DNA of 64,000 nucleotides from Saccopteryx bilineata (taxonomy: Eukaryota; Chordata; Mammalia; Chiroptera; Emballonuridae): positions 187,397,140 to 187,461,139 of the forward strand of contig NC_089493.1 of the NCBI RefSeq assembly GCF_036850765.1, given 5' to 3'. The notes below the pieces were generated by a model. The model was not told the origin of the DNA and ran no database searches. It saw only the letters and a list, made by a program, of their open reading frames with translations. Every line of letters begins with the position of its first letter. Position 1 is the first letter of the stretch. The position numbers were made by a program, and so were the translations under genes. Of the stretch, positions 10,395-22,849 are shown one piece after another.

Positions 10395-13300
10395 AACTGT
10401 GAACAGCAGCACTTTTAACTGCCCAACAAACCAAAATGGAATTTAAACGTTTATCTTAAATAGTTTTAATGTTGAAATTAAGGTGGTTTTTAGATTTAAT
10501 AAAAATTTAATTATTTTACTTAATTTTTTCTTTGTAGAAATAATAGAACAGATTCTTTGAAGGCTAAGGAGAGAAAGCCCATGGTTTTACCTGAAGCATC
10601 GGCTGTTCTCGAGTCAAAGTTTTGTGATAAAATGGCTGCAAAGCTCATTTTGTACATTTCTTCATCTCCACGTGTCAGTTGTCTTCCTGTGACTTCATTA
10701 TTTTTCTCACTTCCTCCAATTTTGAAGAAAAAAAAAACCTGGTGAAAAGTTTGGCAGGAACATTTTTTTAACGTAGAATAAAAGATTTCAGTGGCTTACC
10801 AGAAGCGAGAGGAGGGAATTTTCTTCCATGTGTTTGTGTGTGTGCTCAGAAATATTTTTTTTTTCTTATTTCTACTTTGGTGAGAGATTTCACGTGTGAC
10901 GTTTCATCTGAGCACAGCTTGCTACTTCTGCAAACATCTTCGATTTGGGCCTGGAAAAACTGAGCTTAGTTTTCAGCGTTCTAAAAGAGCACTCCGGTGG
11001 CTCTGGAAATGTGCCTTGCAACTTTCTTCGGCAAAATGGAGAGGTGTCCATTAATTAGACATTATTATTAATGTCATGTTCAGCTGCATACGAAAGGATG
11101 GAGTATGGGACAGAGGGCAGGACTGATGACTCTGATGATATATGGGCAGCTTTCATGAATTACTTAAAGAAAAGTCTTCCTTCTCACCCTGTTGCACCCA
11201 GTAATTAAAAGGAAATTAATGATTGTGAGAAGAGCAAAAACCTATATGGGTTACGTTTATTTCTTGCTTCTTTTTGTTGTTGTTTTTCAGAGGTGGCAAG
11301 AAGTCGCTGGAAGATTGCTGAGATTTAGGGGATCACACGATTTGAACAGTGTCGTGATTGGGTTTTTTTTCTATTTGAAGACCTCCTCCATAGATTTCCC
11401 AGGAACCATAGAGATATATTCCCTAACTCTAAACTCTAGCACGTTATAGTCATGAAAAGGAAATTATCTTTCCCCAGAATATATTCTGTTACCCTAGCTT
11501 TTAGAAAAATGAAAAGTTTCGGGTATAAATAAATTTAAGGAACAGGTCCTGACACAGGTTAACAATTCTTACTGTAGACACATCAAAGTGTTTTTAATCT
11601 ATGACACTGTGTTATTACACAACAACAGGGACATGCCACACACTTGGGTGAATCATGTCATGCTATTTGTAATGGAGTATTGAATGGGCTTAATCTTCTT
11701 TGGCGCACATGTTGGATGTCCTATTTTAAGTGACTCATACAACAGACATATGCCATACTCTTTAGGTGAAAAGAGCCTTCAGAGAATAGAGACTTTTAAT
11801 GAAGACTCCGGGTATGATGATGTGATATACTGCATAGCTACCATGCATTATTTCTCCATTAAAGACCAACTAAAAATATAAAACCTGTCAAAAACAATAG
11901 ATAAAACATTGATGCTTAATGTAGATGGAAGTTGCAAACACTGCTTTAAATGCTATCACCTAGCTGATAAACTGTCAATAAAACCTACAACTCTTTTTTT
12001 TTGCACTTCATACATGTACATATATACATGTAAATTGGAAATTATAGAGCTCAAAAGGCTTTCCTTAGAAGGTTGAAGATCTTTCAAGAGAAAGACTGTG
12101 AATGGATAGTACCTCAGAGTTGCTTAGAAATACACACTTTGTTTCTACATCACACAGAAGAGGATTTCTCAGGTCCCCCATTTTCTTCCATGCGTGGGAT
12201 CCCACATTGCACTTCATTACTTTTATTTTTAAGACACTGTGAAACACAATGAGAGAAATAAATCAGAATCCTATTTTTTAAAAGTAACTCATAATTTATA
12301 TACCATTAGCTAGCTATTTTTTCAGACAGATTACATTTCCAGAAAGATACCTCCATGTCAGAACTAGAGAGTACACGGTAGGTCTCTGTTGTTCATGCAT
12401 AATGCTACCTGCATAAATTCTGCGTGGCTCAAGGAAGGATGAGTGAGACAGAGCAGGAACATCAGGTTCTTCCTATCACAGGACCTGGCACGTGGTACAC
12501 CTTCATCTGCCGGGCTCCTGAGGTATCTTCCACCGACTTTTCCTTTAATCCCATAGGTAGAGCGGAAGGGAAAAGAAGTTGTAAAAAACTTGGTGGCCGC
12601 CATTTCCTCACTGCCTCCCTCAGCTTTAAACCTCAAAGCCTTTTATATAATGTTAATTTCAAAGATTTTACACTTCCGTCTTTTTTTTTTTTTTAAGTAC
12701 AGTAAAACTTTTTGTACAGCAGGTTTTAGCACAACGACTGTTAGAAACGCTTTTAAAAATTGCACGCGTGAATGTGAAAGGCGTGAGGTTTTGGCTTCTT
12801 CCTTTGCATCTGTAGCTCACTTGGGGTGACTGTCACAAGCAGCAGCGTAGAAGGGAAGGGGAGAGATGCCAGACCTTGAGGTTTGGGCTCTACTTCTCGC
12901 CTGCTGTACAACCAGCACCACTGACATAGTTTTTAATTCCAGTTCTACAATTGGTTGATGCAGTTCCTTTAAAACCCAGCTAGCCCTAGATAGAGAAAAT
13001 CCCTCCATTTCACAGCCTCAGTCTTCCCTCTTTCTGCTACTTACAAGGAAAGAGACAAAAATCAGTAAATGTTTCAAACAAGATATTAACATTACTACAA
13101 AATAATTAACAACACTTACCCTAAGAATAGTATGATCAGTAAACAATATTTATTCAATCATGGTCATATTGTGGCTAATCTGATAAAAAAAAAAAAAAAG
13201 CTGATAAAACAAAAATATCTAAGTTTTAAGTCCGTGTTAGCAAATTGTATTTTATTGGTTAAACAGCATTGAGCCTGAATGTTGTAGCTTAATAACTTAA

Positions 13301-14134
13301 TCTCAAAGGGTGCGTGCCTCTCAGTTTTATGTCCTTTGCCTAGAAAAGTCTTCAGGTCATAATCGCCAATTGAAATGTACCGAATCAAAGTACTGCCTCT
13401 CTGCAAAGTTCCTTTTGTGCGCATTCTTTGCCAGAAAACTACAGTGTGGGGGTAACAAAGACACAGGGATCTGTTAAATTATGCTGATTTTTTTTTTTTT
13501 TTGCTATTGTTCCATAGAGTGTGTATGTATATTCTGAAAACAGAAAACTCATACACAGCATGTAACCTTTTCAACTTTCCACAGATTAAAAAACACATTG
13601 CCTTGCTTTATTGCCTTTTCCTGCAACAAGGGACATATTTCAGCAGAAAAGGGCAAACCAGGAAATGTACTCATGAAAACCAATTTATATAAGCATATGA
13701 ATAGGATAACCGTTCCCATAATATGTCTGGTATTCATCTTGAGAACTCTTGGGGACACATGAGTAATCCTCCGTACAACTTCAATTTAGCCTGTGTTTAA
13801 ATATAGAAAGAGAATGAGGTCGGTCCTTCTTCTTTTTTTATTATTATTATTATTTTCACTCTGGTGACCAGTCACCCAGTGTGATGGCCTGTGAACTCCT
13901 TCAGCATTCTCTTTGCAAAGTCAGAGTGTGACAAGGTGTCGGCATTGACAGATCAGTCGTGGAGATCCAGAGGACCTGAATTAATAAAGGTCACAATTGT
14001 CAACAGGAAGAGTGCCCAGTGGCATGTGAGGACTTGCTCCCAAGCAGCGTTTGAAAAGCAAGAAGTGGTTCCAATGCACCTGGACAAGCCAGGCATCTCC
14101 TGGGAGTCTTCAAAGTAAATACCAACTTTAAAAA
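10395..14134. other. Largely unique sequence, no gene seen
   Basis: 3.7 kb of AT-rich DNA with several T or A homopolymers (10855, 12680, 13187, 13490) and a TTA run near 13840. No exon, RNA gene or clear interspersed repeat recognised. A stretch near 10930-11100 looks like possible conserved noncoding DNA (see findings). Confidence 0.4.
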
Positions 14135-14146
14135 AACTTGAAAACA

Positions 14147-14540
14147 GGCCCTGGCCGGTTGGCTCAGCAGTAGAGCATCCGCCTGGCGTGCGGGGGACCC
14201 GGGTTCGATTCCCGGGCAGGGCACATAGGAGAAGCGCCCATTTGCTTCTCCACCCCCCCCCCTTCCCCTCTGTCTCTCTCTTCCCCTCCCACAGCCAAGG
14301 CTCCATTGGAGCAAAGATGGCCCGGGCGCTGGGGATGGCTCCTTGGCCTCTGCCCCAGGTGCTAGAGTGGCTCTGGTCCCGACAGAGGGACGCCCCGGAG
14401 GGGCAGAGCATCGCCCCCTGGTGGGCAGAGCGTCGCCCCCTGGTGGACGTGCCAGGTGGATCCCGGTTGGGCGCATGTGGGAGTCTGTCTGACTGTCTCT
14501 CCCCGTTTCCAGCTTCAGAAAAAAAAAGAAAAAAGAAAAA
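14147..14540 (+). mobile_element. tRNA-derived SINE (family A), full length, young
   Basis: It has intact A box (GGCTCAGCAG, one change) and B box (GGTTCGATTCC), the two-unit GC-rich body and a mixed A/G tail. Direct repeats AACTTGAAAACA flank it at 14135-14146 and 14541-14552; the adjacent A run makes the exact length ambiguous. Confidence 0.94.
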
Positions 14541-14552
14541 AACTTGAAAACA

Positions 14553-15324
14553 TCCCCCTCATTTCTTCTCTCTGTTCATATGTGCTCACCGTACACATCT
14601 CAGGCTTCAAAGTGACCGGAAGTGATAACATGAAGGAAACCTGTGGGCGTGGAACGCAGTCCCCGAGTAAGAGGAATAGGTCCTTGTGTCTCCCCATCTT
14701 CAATCCTGCCTCTTTCTTTGCATTTCTTGAGTTTATGAGGTTTTCACAATCTGTAGGAGCAAGGTGCTTTTCTTTCCCTCTGTACGACATAATTTGACCA
14801 TTGATTCCATTCTGTGGGAACCCTTATCTTATCATTCTGTGGCACGGCCATCTCTCAGGCAAACTAAGAAGCTCACGGGCTGTACCTTGTATTTCTTGTA
14901 CATCCTCTCTAGCGTGTCAGCTAGTCCATATCGGTACTCTGCACACGGGGGATAATCTTGCTTTAGCTGATGAGCAGAGAAGTTTCCGTTATTTATATTT
15001 CAGGGGAAATTTCACAGTTGTTCAGTCCTTCAAATATATACTTCAGAATGACAAGAATGTCAGTTTTGTTTCAAAAGCAGTAAAATCACTGAGTGCTTAC
15101 GCAGGCATGATGAAAACGTGCAGCCTACGGTTTTCTGGGAGATTTGGGCTTGTCTTTCAAGTTTTCTTTTTCTCATGAGGGAGGGCTATGCTTGCCAGCT
15201 TTCTTGTCTCTTGAAATGTTTTTAAAGAGCAGATCTGGATTTTCTTTTAATGGAAAGTTTATCACCATGTTTCCAAATGTGATCCTTCTTTGGGTTCTTG
15301 GTTTGTCCATAGATACGTGAGTGA

Positions 15325-15365
<41 letters not shown>

Positions 15366-16299
15366 CTTTCCGGCACCTATGTTGTGTTGCCAAATTTCCA
15401 AATTATTTGAACTGAAAATAAAAATGACTGTAAAGCCACCTGAATTTTGTTTTAAGCATCTGGGCACAGTCACACTTTAACACCCCCTACCTACCCTCAT
15501 ACTTTCTCTCAATAATTCAGCCTTGAAGTAACCAAATTTCTTGAACACTTCAAACTTTCACTTTCTCTCCTATAAATGACTATTAACCAGTTCTCTTCAG
15601 TAAGACATGGTTTATTTGGTAAGTTCAGTATAGCAAATAGCTTCTCCACCTCTCTCAACTAGTGGAGAAAAGTATACGAATTAGCAAGAAGCATACACTG
15701 AAGCTTGTTTGGAATGTATTTACCAGACTGGTTTAATATCAGTGTTCTTTCTGACTTCTTCTCCATCTCCAGACTTTTCTTCTTGTGTGACAACATCCTG
15801 GTTAAAAAAGAAAATGACAATCTTCTTTTACTGCAGTTGGAAAGAATAATTATTCAATACTTTCTAAGACTAAGCAGCTAAAGATGCCATTTTAGTGACT
15901 TTAAGTAAAATTGCAATCCAAAAGCCTCTTCATAATTTTTTTTCTTTTTTAATGTATTAAGGTCTCAGGGGATGAAAATGTTAAAACATAGCATTTCCCC
16001 CAACTTCTCTTTTAAGCTTTTATCTTATAGGTAACCATTTTCTAAAATTAAATGGGTTAAGTGATTTTTTTTAATGGCATAAATTGTACTTTCATAAAGC
16101 ACTTTTTCTAAGTTAGTTTCCAATGGTAAAGTCACATAGTATCATTAGTAGCCAATTACTATGTGATCTGGTTTCAAAACAGAAAAACGAGTAAATTATT
16201 CTACTTCGTTGTTTATAAAAATCTCAATCTCGTATCGAGATATATGGAGAGTATTACAGTATTTGGATAACATTATAAAATTTTTATAACATAAAAAAC
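14553..16299. other. Unique-looking sequence, no gene seen
   Basis: AT-rich DNA with the GT microsatellite at 15327-15362. No coding signature, RNA gene or clear transposon recognised. Confidence 0.4.
15327..15362 (+). repeat. (GT)18 microsatellite
   Basis: Uninterrupted GT dinucleotide run of 36 bases; a likely polymorphic marker with no other implied role. Confidence 0.97.
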
Positions 16300-17450
16300 T
16301 AACACTTCTTATCGTAATAATAAAAGTGAAAGATTTCAGTTGGCAAACATTAAAAATTATGTACAGTAATCTTCTCTTTTCCTGATAAAAATAATAGATT
16401 TCCATGAAGACAATACTGAAAATTTTAAAGAGAACACACACAGACACTCATAATCCTATTAATGTCAACATTTATAAGATATCTTTAGCTGTGTGTAAAA
16501 TACTGCCTCAGTTTTAAAGATTGAAGACTGCAGAATGCCTTTTTTTGTAGCCTACTTTGATATTTAATAGTATATTCTATGCAATTCCTATGTCATCAAA
16601 TCTTTAGTTTGAAAATAGGAGTTTTCAAGGCTGTGTGATATTTGATATTTTATTTATTTATTTATTTATTCTTTTTCATTTTTCCGAAGCTGGAAACGGG
16701 GAGGCAGTCAGACAGACTCCTGCATGCGTCCGACCGGGATCCACCCGGCATGCCCACCAGGGGGCAATGCTCTGCCCCTCTGGGGTGTCGCTCCGTTGCA
16801 TCCAGAGCCATTCTAGCACCTGAGGCAGAGGCCACAGAGCCATCCCCAGCACCCAGGCCATCTTTGCTCCAATGGAGGGTTGGCTGTGGGAGGGGAAGAG
16901 AGAGACAGAGAGACAGAGAGACAGAGAGGGGAAGAGAGAGACAGAGAGCAGATGGGCGCTTCTCCTGTGTGCCCTGGCCGGGAATCAAACCCGGGACTCC
17001 TGCACGCCAGGCCGATGCTCTACCACTGAGCCAACCGGCCAGGGTGATATTTTATTTTTAAAATAACATGTTTGGGTATTTTTAGGTTATGTCTATTTTG
17101 CTATTAGGTATAAATTTCTGATGTTTTTCTATAAAATTGTGTCTATGTAGAGCTCTGCTTTTTTTTTAATTCCTTAGATTTATTTCTTATAGGTAAAATC
17201 GAAAAGTCTAAGTCATGTACCTTGTTATAGTTTTGATAGATACTGACATATTATACAACAGGAAGGTTGAAAGACTGATTCATATCACACTGCCTTGGCA
17301 GTTTATGATCATATCTCAAGATATTAATATCTTTTTCATATGGTTTATTTATTTTTATATTTTATTTGCCATTTACATTTCTTTTTTGGATCATTATGTC
17401 CTTTTCTTTCCATAGAGATATTTATTGTTTCATCATTCAGGTATCATAGT
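16300..17450 (-). repeat. Probable ancient L1 3' region, split by a SINE
   Basis: The AT-rich flanks of the 16656-17044 SINE (for example around 16440-16600 and 17060-17400) resemble the 3' untranslated part of old L1M elements in reverse orientation. No reading frame remains. Boundaries are approximate and the call is a remembered-consensus judgement. Confidence 0.35.
16656..17044 (-). mobile_element. tRNA-derived SINE (family A), older one-unit subtype
   Basis: The reverse-oriented SINE ends in the tRNA-like head (CTACCACTGAGCCAACCGGCC complement). A perfect 13-bp duplication TGATATTTTATTT lies at 16643-16655 and 17045-17057. Only one GGGCAGAGC-type unit is present, and the pyrimidine zone is expanded as GAGAGACAGA repeats (16900-16950), so it is longer there than its relatives. 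Confidence 0.94.
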
Positions 17451-18610
17451 CTTATTGTCTTTAAGTAATTTATGAGATTCTTTTCTACTTTTATAAGTGT
17501 GTTTCGGTTAACTTACTAAAGTGTTATGATTCCCAATAGTATGTGAATTATTAGTATAAAGACTGTTCTTTAAGTTTTTTCCATACCCGTTCTACCTGTT
17601 TGATTAGACGTAATTTGTGCGTACCTGGGTTTGGTATGCACCAACCAGGTATGAATGCTGGCTGGTAGACTGTGTGCTGATGAATCTGTTCGAACCCATT
17701 TTCAGTCAGCAGGTGAAAGCGTCTGTATACACATTAGGGATAGCTTTATTGATTAGACTCAGAGCATGTTCAGTCGATCTCCTTTGCTTCCTTTCTCCCA
17801 ATATTTTCTCCCGTTCTCACTAACACCCACTCTCTATCTCTGTCTTTGTTATGTTTTCATGCAAGAGCGAAAGAGAAGAAACAGAAAGATATGTTAATTT
17901 TACATTTTCTTAGTGGCCTCATGTTACAATGGACCTATTTATTCTAAAACTGAATTGCATTTACTGAAGTATTAAAAACAAATAACCTTTAATAAACTTT
18001 GTTTAAGGTTTTTACACAGAATGCCAAGGGAAGCAATTAATTATATTTTTACAATATTTAAAAATCGATGTCTCAATTAGTTTAATCTAAAATACAATTA
18101 TGAAATTAGAGGTTAAGAGGTGTTACTAGTATTAGCAGGGACATAAAAATGATAAGGAAGATGGATTTATAAGGGTCAAAAGTGAGAAATATACACGATT
18201 AAAATGCAGAATTCAATTTGATACTAATGACATAAAATTTAAAATAGTAATGCAAATTAATATATATTTAGATATTGTATTTCTCACCTTTCAGTTTGAA
18301 ATAGAGATAAAAAATATTAAGTGTATCACCTCTAAACCACATCTCAGAGGGAGCTCAGTCTTCTAACAAATGAGACTTCCAAGATACAATAAAATTAGAA
18401 TTGATTGTTGTTAACATTTATTTTTACTTTATCTTTCCCTTTCTAATATTATGGTCACGGAGTATTATACTCACATAGATTATAATGATTGAGTTGTAAG
18501 ACACTGAAAACTCTTCAACTTTTTGTCTTTATTAAGCATGTACAACTTGATTAATATGATACTACATTGCAAGTTAGTAAGATATTTTTTTAGATCTCAT
18601 ATTAGGGGAA
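17451..18610. other. Mostly unique AT-rich sequence, no gene seen
   Basis: Contains one copy of the unassigned dispersed repeat at 17653-17721. Otherwise no coding, RNA-gene or repeat signature was recognised. Confidence 0.4.
17653..17721 (+). repeat. Unassigned dispersed repeat, copy 1
   Basis: About 70 bases from GAATGCTGGCTGG to GGTGAAAGCG recur at 20962-21033 with high similarity; both copies include ATTTTCAGTCAG and GCTGATGAATC. Both are preceded by TACCTGG. Copy 1 has an additional 24-base insert between TACCTGG and GAATGC, whose ends make an inverted TACCTGG/CCAGGTA pair. The family is not recognised. Confidence 0.65.
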
Positions 18611-18620
18611 AAAAAGTGAC

Positions 18621-19015
18621 TTTTTTTTTTGTATTTTTCTGAAGCTGGAAACGGGGAGAGACAGTCAGACAGACTCCCGCATGCGCCCGACCGGGATCCA
18701 CCCGGCACGCCCACCAGGGGCGACACTCTGCCCACCAGGGGGTGATGCTCTGCCCCTCCGGGGCGTCGCTCTGCCGCGACCAGAGCCATTCTAGTGCCTA
18801 GGGCAGAGGCCAAGGAGCCATCCCCAGCGCCCGGGCCATCTTTGCTCCAATGGAGCCTTGGCTGCGGGAGGGGAAGAGAGAGACAGAGAGGAAGGAGAGG
18901 GGGAGGGGTGGAGAAGCAAATGGGCGCTTCTCCTGTGTGCCCTGGCCGGGAATCAAACCTGGGACTTCTGCACGCCAGGCCGACGCTCTACCGCTGAGCC
19001 AACTGGCCAGTGCCT
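18621..19015 (-). mobile_element. tRNA-derived SINE (family A), full length, young
   Basis: Reverse-oriented copy with the two-unit GC-rich body, pyrimidine zone and complete tRNA-like head. A target-site duplication AAAAAGTGAC lies at 18611-18620 and 19016-19025. It is very close in sequence to the copies at 9993 and 19612. Confidence 0.94.
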
Positions 19016-19355
19016 AAAAAGTGACATTTTAAGACAGCTCAATTGCATACACAATTTCAGGCAGATCTATCACTTCAAACACAAGGTTTCTTTATATATG
19101 CGATTTATGTAATTAATATGATATATACTTCTTTTATGTGTAGTTAGCACAATTATAACATGATAACCACAATATACCTAATTTTCATAATTAAGAGGTT
19201 ATTCATTTAGAAAACCATTTATTAGGTACTAACTCTGTGCCAGACTTTGTGACTGATTAAAAACGTTGGCCAACAGGTGGGTGCATGGACATTTAGAAGA
19301 GTCATTTCAATGAAAACGTATTTTCAATAAATTCACTTATTTTTGGAAGTTGCCA

Positions 19356-20285
19356 TGTATATTAGTCTGGATTCGCCAGAGAAATAGAACTAATAGGAGA
19401 TTTAAATTACATTTATTGTAAGGAATTGGCTCACGATAATTGAGGTGAACAAGTTCAAAGATCTGAGGTCAGCAAGCTGATGGCCCAGCCCAGCCAATAG
19501 TGCAGTTCTAGTCTACCAGGGAGCTGATGGTGTGGTTGCCTTCTGAAGGCCAATAGTCTTGTAACCCAGGAAGAGCTAAAGTTTCAGTTTGACTAAAAGG
19601 CAGGAAAAACAGGCCCTGGCCGGTTGGTTCAGCGGTAGAGCGTCGGCCTGGCGTGCGGGGGACCCAGGTTCTATTCCCGGCCAGGGCACATAGGAGAAGC
19701 GCCCATTTGCTTCTCCACCTCCCCCCTCCTTTCTCTGTCTCTCTCTTCCCCTCCTGCAGCCAGGGCTCCATTGCAGCAAAGATGGCCCGGGCACTGGGGA
19801 TGGCTCCTTGGCCTCTGCCCCGGGCGCTAGAGTGGCTCTGGTCGCGGCAGAGAGACACCCCGGAGGGGCAGAGCATCGCCCCGTGGTGGGCAGAGCATCG
19901 CCTGTGGTGGGCGTGCCGGGTGGGTCCCGGTCGGGCGCATGCGGGAGTCTGTCTGACTGTCTCTCCCTGTTTCCAGCTTCAGAAAAATACAAAAAAAAAA
20001 AAAAAAGGGCAGAAAAAACAAAACAGTGTCCCAGACTGAAAGCAGTCAGAGAAGAGGAGTTTCTTCTGGCTCCTGGGGTTCCCAACCATGTTCTGTTCTC
20101 TGAGCCTTCAGTTGATTGGGTGGCGCCCACCCACATTAGGGAAGACAAACTGCTTTAGTCTCCTTGCTGATTTCAGTGCTAAACTCATCTAAAAACAGCC
20201 ACACAGGCATGCCCAAAATAATGTTAGAACAAATGTCTGGTCACTCCATGGCCTGGTCAAATTGACACGTAAAATTAACCATCGA
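19356..20285 (-). repeat. Ancient LTR (ERVL/MaLR-like), split by a SINE
   Basis: The left end TGTATATTAGTCTGG, the block CCAGAGAAATAGAACTAATAG and the right end AAATTGACACGTAAAATTAACCATC match the reverse complement of a common mammalian LTR with TG and CA ends, known from memory; the subfamily name is not certain. The LTR sequence continues cleanly on both sides of the SINE at 19612-20007, so the LTR was there first. It is non-coding. Confidence 0.65.
19612..20007 (+). mobile_element. tRNA-derived SINE (family A), full length, young, inside an LTR
   Basis: Complete head with A box (one change, GGTTCAGCGG) and a B box with one change (GGTTCTATTCC), two-unit body and long A tail. The flanks GGCAGGAAAAACA (19599-19611) and GGCAGAAAAAACA (20008-20020) match at 12 of 13 positions and mark the insertion into the older LTR. 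Confidence 0.93.
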
Positions 20286-22849
20286 ATCACGTTGTTCTCA
20301 TTGTTTTTGTGTCATATCTGCACAAGATTACACCAAAGATGCTGTGTAAAGACACAAGTAGGAGGAGTTAGAAGGTAAAGCCCTGTGAAAAGAAGGATTA
20401 ACATCCTTTGAAACAGTGTTAAGGAAATGGCACTCTATTGATGAAATCAAATTAAGAGGCCACAGAAGACAGTTTTCATAGTATGCCCCTCATCTTCAAA
20501 TCTTTACAAGCTGCTGATCTCTATACTTAAAGGGAAATTTTTACAAAAGATATAAACCCAATGTTAGGTTGTGGAACAAGGCTATGAAATCTGCAGTGAG
20601 AAAATACCTTTAAATTAATATTCTAGAAGGTCCCTGGAAAGATTTCAATTTTTACCAAGAAACACATTCCTCCGTATCTTCATCTGAATATCTACAGAAA
20701 ATTCCTCTTTCTGTACCAGGTGACCCAAGGCAGATGTCTTCTCAAACCTTTCAACCAGCTAGCATTGCATTTCACCCTGTATCTTCATGTGGTCTATCCA
20801 TTCTGCATTCTCCTTTATCTTTTCCTGCTGCCGGGACAGGTTGTCATGGAACTCATTTATACTTTTCTTATTCTAGATAAATGCTACCAGCTGTTGCCAG
20901 GAACTACCTGCCATTAGTAATAACTCATTAGACTTGACAGTGAAAATCTCTCCTACCTGGCGAATGCTGGCTGGCTGATAGACTGTGCGCTGATGAATCC
21001 ATTTGAATCCATTTTCAGTCAGTGGGTGAAAGTGAATTAGGGAACTGGATAGTACCTAAGATCAGGCCATTGTGTAACTCCCATTACTTTTTTATGGGCT
21101 CACTCAGCATGAAAACCATTCATTAGCTATGAGCATATTTAATTGTTCTTTGCAGTGCATCTCTTTGTACATTTCAAACAGGTGATCCTGGTGGGCTAGA
21201 CACCTGAAATCTCAAAGCAGATGCTGTCTCTAATGGAGAGATTCAGTTAAGGTACTTACAAAACAAATAGACTCAGTTCTTTCTATGATTTTATGTCAAC
21301 CTTTGATTGTGTCTGGAGCAAGTTGAAATGAACACATGAAATAATAAATAAATTGTATGCATTAATAAATTAACAGATGAGGGAGTAAAAATTTATACTT
21401 CAGTGTCCATGTTTATTGGTTAGAGAAAGAGGACAAAGATAGGTGATGATCTAACTTAGAAGGAGGAATAAGGAACAATTGGCCAACAGAAGCTAATTCA
21501 GAGAGATAGGACTGGGACCTCAGATTTCTACTTTTATTTGAGGCATCAGGAATAGTTAAGAGATTACTCACTCACTGCTCCCATCAAATAAGAAGGAAGG
21601 AAGAGAGAAGGGAGGAAGAATGTAAGGAAGGAAGGAAGGGCAAGAGGGAGGGAGGGAAGGAGGAGAGAGAGCGGAGGAAATGATGAAGAATCCATAAAAA
21701 ACAAAAGGCTATAGAATTCTGAAAATTTCACAAATAGAATAGATATATAGAGAAGGTTCTTGTAAGGTCGTGCAATATTCCATATATTAGGATACTTCTC
21801 ATATTTTGCTGAAAACATATACACTACTGCCAAATCATTGTGGGGATATTTGAACTTGAACGTTCCAACCTTGACATGCCTATAATGGAACAACAAAAAC
21901 TACTTTTCAAAAATTCCGCTTTGTGAATGGAGAAAGTAAATGCCATCACATTCTATGCCCAAATACTTTGAGGTCAAATCTTAACCTGACACATCAGTTT
22001 TCAGTGTGCCCAGGAGAGAAGAGCCTGAAAACCACAGTGATAAGTGTAACAGTAATCTACTACATGAGTATAGGCACATTATTAGTAGGTAAAGGAAATT
22101 TGATCAGCTCAGTCACCAAGTTGACAGCTTTACTAGGAAAAAAGTTTCTTTTTAACATTAGGGGAAAAGACCGTGTAATTTGATGAAAAATCTAATCAAT
22201 TGAACCCTAAATTCCTCATCTGAAACCTGTAAAAGGAATGCTAACGATTCGTCACAGAAGAATGCTGGTAAAGCATCTTTTTTTTTTTGTTTTTGTTTTT
22301 AGACCTGCATAAATAGCAATGAATGAGCATACTGTACTGTGGGAAAAAAGATTTAATATAAAGGAATAAGTGGAGGAAGCCAAGTTTCTCAAGCTGAAGA
22401 AGAAGAGAGACAAGGTATTTCAATAGTGGGTTTCAGGTCAACATTCAGTTCTTTAGTAATGGGTAAGAATCGTTTCTGTATTGGCTCACTTGATTAAAAA
22501 AGAAAGCACAGATTATAAAAAGTAGAGTTTCAATGAGCTAAGAAACAAACGGCTGTAGTAGCTATTACAACTGCCTTTCACTTAGCGTTTATGTGAGACC
22601 TGAATTGTTAGCTGTATTCTTAAATGATATTTTTTCAATACTTCATTTAAGTTATAATATCCTTGAGGCTTGAGATATTGTGTGTGTGTGTGGGGGGGGT
22701 GTAGACAGCTGAGTGGGTAAGTGTATCTTGATCACAAGAAATATTAAACAAAAATAGCATTTTCTGAGCTTTGAGAGCTTTAACATTCAAAGAATTTCTG
22801 GGGTTGAGTGTATTTTTTTGTTTTTGTGAGTAATTTAAAAACTTCTAAA
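20286..22849. other. Mostly unique sequence, no gene seen
   Basis: AT-rich DNA holding the second copy of the unassigned repeat (20962-21033) and a purine-rich GGAA-type low-complexity stretch (about 21590-21680). No gene or RNA gene recognised. Confidence 0.4.
20962..21033 (+). repeat. Unassigned dispersed repeat, copy 2
   Basis: Counterpart of 17653-17721: same order of GAATGCTGGCTGG, AGACTGTG, GCTGATGAATC, ATTTTCAGTCAG and GGTGAAAG, then ATTAGGGA a few bases on. Its lineage is unknown; an LTR or degraded DNA transposon is possible. Confidence 0.65.

Noticed and set aside
13953..14476. 150-160-codon open frames over the SINE at 14147
   Set aside because: They translate the GC-rich body of a SINE; similar frames appear over every family A copy (for example 10032, 16642 and 19576).
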